From Thermococcaceae archaeon (GTDB lineage Archaea > Methanobacteriota_B > Thermococci > Thermococcales > Thermococcaceae), in assembly GCA_027064745.1 (NCBI GenBank), contig JAMOPD010000231.1, positions 1-11,345 of the forward strand: a DNA stretch of 11,345 nucleotides, read 5' to 3'. This document shows, one piece after another, positions 6,739 to 11,345 of this stretch. The notes under the pieces are model-generated. The model did not search any database. It was not told the DNA's origin and worked only from the letters and a program-made list of their open reading frames with translations. The position numbers and the translations under genes were made by a program. The stretch's first letter is position 1. Each line of letters begins with the position of its first letter.

Positions 6739-7740
6739 TTAACCACCCATGCGTTCTATCATTGCGAGAACTTCCCTTTCATCCCAACCGTTTCTCTTTG
6801 AAATCTGGACGGCAAGGGTTATTAAATCTTCTTTTTTCTCTCTGAAGAACCGGTTTATAAGTGCAGATATGGGTCCGGTGAGATAATTCAGGACTCCGAT
6901 TTCAATGAGGAGTATAGCCATACCTGCGATTATCAGGATTTTCCTTGCTGTATTGACGGGCAAGATTCTGGTTATCGTGACCGTTCCGGCGCTGTAGAGG
7001 TTAAAGTCCATGTGGTGAGCTTCGTCAATGTATACTGCACCACCACCAAGGTGGTCAATAAGATTGCTTATAAACTGCCTGTTTCTGGGAAAGAGCTGGT
7101 TTGTGAGGATATCAGGGTCAGCCAACACCACTACCTTCCCGTCCCCGTATGGAACCTCCGCGAGCAGGGGAAACTGTCCCATGTGGAGGTTAACCATGGC
7201 AACTTTGCTGGAGTAGACCTCGCCTTTTTCGGAGACTATAATTGCAGAGGGCTCGTTCATTATGATCCTGCTCACGTTCCTTCCGAGAACCGGATCGCTT
7301 ATCCTGACCGCCACTATGATCCTGTCGTCCTTCTCGTAGAAGAAGTCCTTCAGGGGATATTTTGAGATTCTCACCGGCAGGTTAAGGGCTCTGAGTATCT
7401 GGTCGCCTTTTCCGAAGTCATCAGCTATGAGGAGGGTGTTTCCCCTCTTTACGAAGTCCCTGATCTGGGCGAGTTCAGCCGAGGTGTATGCGGTATCGGG
7501 TGCGATTATGACGAGAACCCCGTTTTTATCCTTCAGGTTTTCCATATCAAATGACTGAAAGAGGGGAACCAGCCTTATTCCTTTTGAATGGAGGAACATG
7601 GCGAATCTCGCTATTCCATCCCAGCCAGTGTTGAACATGCTGTATGGAGTTGAGCTCTTGAACAGCGGCACCGTTAGGGGCATTGTTATGAGCGTCATCA
7701 TGAGCACTATCACAATCGTGTATATTACAAATTTTCTCAT
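6739..7740 (-). CDS. DUF4350-like membrane protein
   Basis: A 333-residue protein. A membrane anchor lies at 5-25 (VIYTIVIVLMMTLITMPLTVP). The following ~235 residues resemble the DUF4350 / ABC-type auxiliary fold: YSMFNTGWDGIARFAMFL (33-50), GVLVIIAPDTAYTSAELAQIRDFVKRGNTLLIADDFG (74-110), then PYGDGKVVVLADPDILTNQ (197-215) and VYIDEAHH (236-243). A second membrane helix sits at 267-289 and a short cytoplasmic tail ends in REVLAMIERMGG. In the family this domain is thought to bind a ligand or partner; no activity is established. The ATG overlaps the TGA of the DUF4129 gene (ATGA). Sampled lines are 50-60% G+C, clearly richer than moxR and the genes after it. Confidence 0.8.
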   Translation of the reverse strand: MRKFVIYTIVIVLMMTLITMPLTVPLFKSSTPYSMFNTGWDGIARFAMFLHSKGIRLVPLFQSFDMENLKDKNGVLVIIAPDTAYTSAELAQIRDFVKRGNTLLIADDFGKGDQILRALNLPVRISKYPLKDFFYEKDDRIIVAVRISDPVLGRNVSRIIMNEPSAIIVSEKGEVYSSKVAMVNLHMGQFPLLAEVPYGDGKVVVLADPDILTNQLFPRNRQFISNLIDHLGGGAVYIDEAHHMDFNLYSAGTVTITRILPVNTARKILIIAGMAILLIEIGVLNYLTGPISALINRFFREKKEDLITLAVQISKRNGWDEREVLAMIERMGG

Positions 7741-9455
7741 TCATATCCCTCCAGCACCCTTCTTACCCTCTCTCTGAACTCTCTCTCCTCATCTCCCGTT
7801 AGAGGCATGCTACCGTAGACCAGCTTCTCGTGAAGCTCCGTTATCCTCTCCATGTCTCCGTATATTTTAGTGTTCCTGAAGAGCATGAGGGCTTCTCTCG
7901 GGGTCAGGTTTTCGCTGATCCCTAGAATTTTCCTGAGGAATGCGTAGAGCTCCGTAACGCTGTCCGGGAGCCTGACTGCCGGTTTTTTCTCTTTAGGAGG
8001 CCTGAGAAGTTCTTCTTCTCTCTCCTCGATTATCCTCTTTTCTCCACCCTTCCGAGTGTATATAAAAGTGGAGATCAGGAGTGCCAGGATCAGAAGCATT
8101 GCCGCATATCTCAGTATCCTGCTCGGGGGATTGACAACATTTAGGATAATCACGTTTGATACAGCCTCGGCGTGTATGCTGTCTCCTCGAAATCTCACAT
8201 ATACCTTCAGTTTTCCTGTCTCGTTCGGCTTTATGAAGAAGGAGAAGCTACCATCCACTGCAGTTATGGTGATGTAAGGCCTATCGTTTAAATAAACCAC
8301 CAATGGGACTGAAAGTGAAGGAGTCATGTTGCCAGTGAACTCTATTTTCCTTCCGGTGTAGGCCTTAGAGGGACCGCTGAGTGCTATTGAGGTCGGATAT
8401 CTCCTGAAAATTATGGAGATGTTCTTTGATACCGCTGAGTGCATCTCATCACCATGGAAGCTGACAGTAAGCTGCATGGTTTTGGGAACATCCGAAGTGT
8501 AGTTGCTGTAGAACCTTCCCTCATCGTCCGTGAGCAGGGTTGTGTTTCCGATTGAAATTTCTCTATGTGCGAGTGCATTTCCATAGTAGTCCACAAGCTG
8601 CCCCGAGACGTTCAGTGTTGACCCCATAAGCCCGCTGAATATATCATCCATGAGGAGTATTGAGGGTATCTTCCGCACTGTAATTTCAACTGTGTTTGAT
8701 CTAATGTTTCCTTGGATGGCGTATATACTGTAGTTGCCCAGCTTTCTGAAGGAGTACTTTACTGAAAATATACCATTTTTAGGAAAGGTTAATATCATTG
8801 TTGAGCTGTTCTTTCCAGCTATAATCATCTCAATGCTCCCATTCATGGGGGTTGAGCCGTATATGGTGACATTCTCATAGAGCAGGGGTTTTATGTCTGA
8901 GACAGAAATTTCAAATTTTTTTGGAGAAATTCTGGCGGAGCTGGTCATTTTGAGTATCTTTACCAGATCGCTTCTTATCTTCGCTGTTTGGGCTGTGAAG
9001 TTGAGGAATTTTGTTCCATTCATGAGTCTTATGGAGTCAATAGTTTCGAGATCCCGGTTCATACTCTCAACCGTTCTCTGTATTCCCACTGCAAGCGCAG
9101 CATTTGGTTCTTTTTGAAACTGCAGTACAAGCTGTGTTAGTTCTTCCAGATTCCGGGAGAAGTCATAGAAAGGAGGGATAACCTCCATAACCTTGGCATC
9201 GACACCTCGGTTTTTGTAGTAAAGTGCTTCAAGCTGTATCTCTCCAAGCTTCTCCGTGGTATTCTCTGCAAGCTGAATGCTGTAAGGATTGTTCTGGAGG
9301 GAATACCTGAGCGTATATTCAAATCTGACCAAAGTTTTTGAGAAGTATTCATAGAGAAAAATATCCCTACTAACTGGTCTCTCTACGGCTTTTGCCGCGA
9401 CAGGGATAGAAAATATGATTATCAACATTATGATTAAAATCAGGATTTTCTTCAT
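7737..9455 (-). CDS. Secreted/anchored protein with Ig-like domains and a C-terminal DUF4129-like domain
   Basis: A 572-residue protein. A signal peptide spans 1-23 (MKKILILIIMLIIIFSIPVAA). A helical region (about 28-170) is followed by three beta-rich Ig-like repeats (about 181-262, 264-351, 354-441), with many NxT/NxS sequons. One membrane helix lies at 447-467 (RYAAMLLILALLISTFIYTRK). The cytoplasmic tail is highly charged and ends in a helical domain (497-570: SVTELYAFLRKILGI, then LTPREALMLF) that resembles the DUF4129 domain. DUF4129 proteins commonly accompany moxR and DUF58 genes. The start at ATG 9455 is chosen because GGAAGTGAT (9460-9468) stands 4 nt upstream; an in-frame ATG at 9470 would add five residues but has no ribosome-binding site. 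It is the first gene of the operon. Confidence 0.75.
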   Translation of the reverse strand: MKKILILIIMLIIIFSIPVAAKAVERPVSRDIFLYEYFSKTLVRFEYTLRYSLQNNPYSIQLAENTTEKLGEIQLEALYYKNRGVDAKVMEVIPPFYDFSRNLEELTQLVLQFQKEPNAALAVGIQRTVESMNRDLETIDSIRLMNGTKFLNFTAQTAKIRSDLVKILKMTSSARISPKKFEISVSDIKPLLYENVTIYGSTPMNGSIEMIIAGKNSSTMILTFPKNGIFSVKYSFRKLGNYSIYAIQGNIRSNTVEITVRKIPSILLMDDIFSGLMGSTLNVSGQLVDYYGNALAHREISIGNTTLLTDDEGRFYSNYTSDVPKTMQLTVSFHGDEMHSAVSKNISIIFRRYPTSIALSGPSKAYTGRKIEFTGNMTPSLSVPLVVYLNDRPYITITAVDGSFSFFIKPNETGKLKVYVRFRGDSIHAEAVSNVIILNVVNPPSRILRYAAMLLILALLISTFIYTRKGGEKRIIEEREEELLRPPKEKKPAVRLPDSVTELYAFLRKILGISENLTPREALMLFRNTKIYGDMERITELHEKLVYGSMPLTGDEEREFRERVRRVLEGYE

Positions 9456-9470
9456 GGTCATCACTTCCAT

Positions 9471-9494
9471 AAAGAATATAAAAACTTTAAGCTT
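9471..9494. promoter_or_regulatory. Divergent promoter region of the envelope operon and the 240-residue protein gene
   Basis: Only 58 bp separate the two starts (9455 minus, 9514 plus). On the plus strand TATAAAAA (9477-9484), preceded by AAAGAA, gives a start near 9505 and a very short leader. On the minus strand the same stretch reads TTTTTATATT, which would place a start close to 9455; a weaker element, TTAAAG further upstream, would leave room for the ribosome-binding site. Both operons may therefore share one promoter-binding region and be coordinately controlled. Confidence 0.45.
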
Positions 9495-9513
9495 ATCTAC
9501 TCCGGGTGCTAAA

Positions 9514-10236
9514 ATGAGCAGGACTGTGGGAGCGGCTTTAATCGGTATCGGAATTATCCTCTGGTATCATGGTGGCACTTCATCCAATAGCACGCTTATT
9601 AACCTCGGTATCGGTTCTATTATCCTGGGGCTGGTGATTGCGGCTTTTCCTGCCAGAGGATATGTCAGTAAGGATGTTCTTGAGCTGAGCTGCAGTGATA
9701 TGGGCAGGTTTTTTGAAAAGATTGTTGAAGATCTTGAACTTGAGGGAAATCCTATTTATATTCCCCCTTACGAAAATCTCCCTCAGGGAGGGGTTTTTAT
9801 TCCCAAGGTTAAGGAATTCAGGCTGAGTCTCGGAAGGCTCGATGAAAGAGATGTTTTTGTTACGGGAAGCGGGCGGGAAACCGGGATCCTTATAAGCCCT
9901 CCCCCCGGCTATGAGCTTCTGAGGTACTTTGAGGAGAACTACGGAGAGATAAAGAACACGGATGTCGGATATGCATCTTCGGTTGTTTCGGGGGGGTTAA
10001 GTGCCCTAGGCATAGGAAGCGCAGAGATTTTTGAGGAGGAGGGCTTCATTGAGGTATACATAAGACCTCTTCTTCCGAAGAGCAGGAAAGTCTGGAGTGA
10101 TCCTGTCTCTTCTGCGGTTCTTCTCGGCGTTGCTAGGGCAAAGGATGGAGTGATATCCGTGGAGGAAGTTCAGAAGGTTAACGAGTACCTCAGGCTGAAG
10201 GTCAGGGTACTCGGGAGTGTGGAAGAATGGCTATGA
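9514..10236 (+). CDS. Membrane-anchored protein of unknown function (240 residues)
   Basis: Two membrane helices at the N-terminus (about 5-19 and 28-45) are joined by a short loop. A cytosolic or exposed alpha/beta domain of ~190 residues follows. Recognisable stretches are IPPYENLPQGGVFIPK (83-98), GSGRETGILISPPPGYELLRYFEENYG (118-144) and the C-terminal SSAVLLGVARAKDG (199-212). I do not recognise a characterised family; it looks like an archaeal conserved hypothetical. The ATG at 9514 has GGGTG (9504-9508) upstream; an in-frame ATG at 9415 lies inside the opposite gene and is unlikely to be used. It is followed with overlap by a second small membrane-protein gene and shares its promoter region with the envelope operon. 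Confidence 0.7.
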   Translation: MSRTVGAALIGIGIILWYHGGTSSNSTLINLGIGSIILGLVIAAFPARGYVSKDVLELSCSDMGRFFEKIVEDLELEGNPIYIPPYENLPQGGVFIPKVKEFRLSLGRLDERDVFVTGSGRETGILISPPPGYELLRYFEENYGEIKNTDVGYASSVVSGGLSALGIGSAEIFEEEGFIEVYIRPLLPKSRKVWSDPVSSAVLLGVARAKDGVISVEEVQKVNEYLRLKVRVLGSVEEWL

Positions 10237-10469
10237 GGGAAAACATGCTAATTTTCCTGGCCTTCTGGATTGTTTTGAGCGGGCTTTTAAGCCCCTCACC
10301 GAGCATCTTCCTGACGGTGGCGCTGATAGGGATTCTCATTGTCCTGGAGATAGGAGAGTTCTATCTTTCAAAAGAAACAAAAGAAATCCTGAAGATTTCG
10401 TCCTATTTTCTCCTGTTGATATTTGCATTCATAGTAGCTCAGAAGGTGTATGAGGTCATAAAAGGGTGA
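10233..10469 (+). CDS. Small hydrophobic membrane protein
   Basis: A 78-residue protein with about three hydrophobic segments (near 5-20, 25-42 and 55-72) separated by EFYLSKETKEI. No family is recognised. The start at 10233 forms an ATGA overlap with the stop of the preceding gene and has GGAAG 7 nt upstream. ATG at 10227 (two residues longer) is too close to that site. ATG at 10245 with GAGGG upstream is also possible. The tight coupling suggests that the product works with, or is needed in equal amount to, the 240-residue protein. Confidence 0.6.
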   Translation: MRENMLIFLAFWIVLSGLLSPSPSIFLTVALIGILIVLEIGEFYLSKETKEILKISSYFLLLIFAFIVAQKVYEVIKG

Positions 10470-10755
10470 TCAGCAAGGTATGGAGCGTGCTCAGGAATGA
10501 CTGGTTTCCCTTTAAGCACTAACATTCCACCAGACAGTATGCTATTAGTTTGCGCTTAAAAGAGAATGAAGCAGGATAGCTCTAACTTATCCTGACATGC
10601 TGTCAGGATGTAAGCGCTTGATAATGAACAGCTTTATAATTATTAAGGCTTACCTAACAGCATCCCTCTGGCAATACTGTCAGGAGTCAGCTCGCATACC
10701 GGATTCTCATCAGCTCACAGGTTATCCTAACAGTATCTCTCTGACATGCGAAATC
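10470..10755. other. Gene-free stretch with clustered short direct and inverted repeats
   Basis: No convincing coding region is present on either strand; a 65-codon frame at 10597-10794 runs through palindromes and the next promoter and has no ribosome-binding site. The stretch carries a 9-bp perfect palindrome (10589-10609). It also holds two 21-nt direct repeats (10653-10673 and 10726-10746), 18 of 21 identical with only transitions. CTGACATGC occurs twice (10592, 10741) and CTGTCAGGA twice (10600, 10677). GCAGGAT, 8 nt, CTTATCCTGA lies at 10571-10595. No T-rich terminator is evident after the 10469 stop. It is most simply read as an upstream control region for the RHH-sat unit. Confidence 0.5.
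10586..10614. repeat. Palindrome ATCCTGACA / TGTCAGGAT with extended arms
   Basis: ATCCTGACA (10589-10597) and TGTCAGGAT (10601-10609) are perfect inverted arms around TGC. CTT (10586-10588) and AAG (10612-10614) extend the dyad past a 2-nt bulge. The left arm also belongs to the GCAGGAT...CTTATCCTGA element shared with 1237-1259. It could be a dimer-binding operator or a hairpin in RNA. Confidence 0.6.
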
Positions 10756-10764
10756 TTTATATAT
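10748..10764 (+). promoter_or_regulatory. Promoter of the RHH-sat unit
   Basis: GCGAAATC (BRE-like) is followed by TTTATATAT (TATA box, 10756-10764). Transcription would start near 10785, giving a leader of ~37 nt with the GGGGGTG ribosome-binding site. The second CTGACATGC (10741-10749) touches the upstream edge of this promoter. Confidence 0.65.
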
Positions 10765-10780
10765 CCCGCCTGTTGTTTAA

Positions 10781-10805
10781 TTAAATGTCATTAAATATCA
10801 TTAAA
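10781..10805 (+). repeat. Tandem 10-bp direct repeats at the predicted start site
   Basis: TTAAATGTCA (10781-10790), TTAAATATCA (10791-10800) and a partial TTAAA (10801-10805) repeat in one helical turn. They cover the predicted start site of the RHH gene. Tandem short direct repeats in register are the typical operator form for ribbon-helix-helix repressors, so autoregulation by the adjacent gene product is plausible. Confidence 0.5.
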
Positions 10806-10821
10806 GCAGGGGGTGTTTGCT

Positions 10822-11049
10822 GTGACAGATGAAAAGAAGTACACAACGGTTTCAATCCCAAAACCCCTCTATGACAAGATTAAGGCAAGAATAGAGGGAA
10901 CTGGCTTTACTTCGGTTTCAGACTATGTTACATACGTTCTGAGGGAAGTTTTAGCGAGCTTGGAAGAGGAAGAGAAGGAAGAGGTCTTCAGTGAGGAAGA
11001 AGAGGAGAAGGTCAAAGAAAGACTGAGGGCCCTTGGATATCTCGACTGA
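10822..11049 (+). CDS. Ribbon-helix-helix (CopG/Arc-type) transcriptional regulator
   Basis: A 75-residue protein. Residues 7-12 (YTTVSI) form the DNA-contacting beta-ribbon, 14-25 (KPLYDKIKARIE) helix A and 31-45 (SVSDYVTYVLREVLA) helix B, with the TGFTSVSDYV turn between them. This is a standard RHH dimer-forming domain. A very acidic segment follows (48-62, EEEE runs), then a C-terminal VKERLRALGYLD motif, which could bind a partner or effector. The start is GTG at 10822, 6 nt after GGGGGTG (10809-10815); an in-frame GTG at 10813 lies inside that site and is not credible. The gene is 31 nt upstream of sat in the same direction, which suggests that sat is its target. Confidence 0.85.
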   Translation: MTDEKKYTTVSIPKPLYDKIKARIEGTGFTSVSDYVTYVLREVLASLEEEEKEEVFSEEEEEKVKERLRALGYLD

Positions 11050-11080
11050 CTTCTGTTAATTTTTTATTTAGGTGATTAAA

Positions 11081-11345
11081 ATGGTTTCTAAGCCGCATGG
11101 TGGAAGATTGGTCAGGAGAGTGGCCGCTGAAAAGACAAGGACAAGAATTCTAAGCGAACAGCATGAGTATCCATCAGTTAGGATTGATCATGGAAGAGCA
11201 ATAGACCTTGAAAACATTGCCCATGGTGTCTATTCTCCACTGAGAGGCTTTCTAACCAGCGACGACTTCCAGAGCGTTCTTGACCATATACGCCTCAGCG
11301 ATGACACTCCATGGAGCATCCCAATAGTCCTTGACGTTGATGAGC
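11081..11345 (+). CDS. sat: Sulfate adenylyltransferase (ATP sulfurylase), N-terminal part (runs off the window)
   Basis: The first 88 residues are present. They show the start of archaeal/bacterial ATP sulfurylase: SKPHGGRLVRR (3-13), the PUA-like N-terminal domain, and YSPLRGFLTSDDF (51-63), the conserved PLxGF signature. The enzyme joins sulfate and ATP to give adenosine 5'-phosphosulfate (APS) and pyrophosphate, or runs in reverse. The catalytic QxRN and HxxGH motifs lie further on, outside the window. ATG at 11081 is preceded by AGGTGAT with ~4 nt spacing. The 31-nt gap after the RHH gene contains TTTTTTATTTA (11061-11070 region), a U-rich run that might cause partial termination between the two genes. 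Confidence 0.9.
   Translation, partial: MVSKPHGGRLVRRVAAEKTRTRILSEQHEYPSVRIDHGRAIDLENIAHGVYSPLRGFLTSDDFQSVLDHIRLSDDTPWSIPIVLDVDE

Larger units (their letters stand above)
6488..6762 (-). repeat. Three-copy stop/start junction between the DUF4350 gene and moxR
   Basis: On the minus strand the word ATGATAGAACG[CT]ATG occurs three times, with its first base at 6762, 6681 and 6578. Each is followed within 12-14 nt by a G-rich ribosome-binding site, a stop codon and a new ATG. Copy 1 (6762-6682, 81 nt) ends the intact DUF4350 gene and is followed by a broken piece. Copy 2 (6681-6579, 103 nt) carries a diverged MoxR-like N-terminus. Copy 3 (6578 onward) leads into the real moxR, with similarity fading after the GMDEI codons (about 6490). 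The repeat is therefore made of DUF4350 3' ends and moxR 5' ends in alternation. Confidence 0.8.

Noticed and set aside
6488..6762. Insertion sequence or mobile element at the junction repeats
   Set aside because: No transposase, terminal inverted repeats or target duplication; the repeated parts are ends of the flanking genes.
7012..7365. Plus-strand frame of 117 codons within the DUF4350 gene
   Set aside because: It is antisense to a well-supported gene; its length is explained by the higher G+C of this gene.
10510..10755. Possible CRISPR array
   Set aside because: The repeats are short, imperfect, in both orientations and irregularly spaced; no constant repeat-spacer rhythm exists.
10597..10794. 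65-codon plus-strand frame in the gene-free stretch
   Set aside because: It begins inside a palindrome, runs through the RHH promoter, lacks a ribosome-binding site and resembles no protein.

Overview
The window reads as a chromosomal segment of a hyperthermophilic euryarchaeon of the order Thermococcales (Thermococcus/Pyrococcus type). The grounds are a class II ribonucleotide reductase N-terminus of the Pyrococcus/Thermococcus type, an archaeal TATA/BRE promoter style, strong GGTG-type ribosome-binding sites, GTG starts and Lys/Glu/Ile-rich proteins. The order is inferred from remembered family resemblance, not from a search. Ten intact genes lie on the minus strand and four on the plus strand; the first (nrdJ) and the last (sat) run off the window.

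Layout. 1-545 (-): N-terminal part of nrdJ. 546-734: its upstream region, with an inverted repeat. 735-1166 (-): a small ferritin-like (rubrerythrin-type) diiron protein with its own promoter. 9455 down to 1246 (-): a long, tightly packed, probably cotranscribed group. In transcription order it holds a secreted/anchored protein with Ig-like domains and a C-terminal DUF4129-like domain; a DUF4350-like membrane protein; a MoxR AAA+ ATPase; a DUF58 protein; a polytopic membrane protein; a DUF1616 membrane protein; a membrane-anchored octapeptide-repeat protein; and a NagD-type HAD phosphatase. Four junctions are ATGA, GTGA or very short overlaps/gaps. 9514-10469 (+): two divergent genes for small membrane proteins. 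10470-10755: a gene-free stretch rich in short repeats. 10822-11049 (+): a ribbon-helix-helix regulator. 11081-end (+): ATP sulfurylase (sat).

How the genes may work together. MoxR ATPases with DUF58 partners are known as chaperone/maturation pairs. DUF4129, DUF4350 and DUF1616 proteins are envelope proteins that often sit beside them. I infer an ATP-driven system acting on envelope proteins, with the Ig-domain protein and the octad-repeat protein as the exposed parts. The HAD phosphatase looks like a passenger. The RHH protein probably controls itself and sat.

The two most interesting points are these. First, the octad-repeat protein (2037-2738) has proline-centred 8-residue repeats whose spacing is exactly mirror-symmetric about its middle, suggesting a long antiparallel beta-hairpin stalk. 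Second, the boundary between the DUF4350 gene and moxR (6488-6762) holds three copies of a stop/start junction. One is a 33-residue ORF joining a diverged MoxR N-terminus to a DUF4350-like C-terminus. Base composition changes sharply at the same place, so the operon may be a chimera of two lineages.
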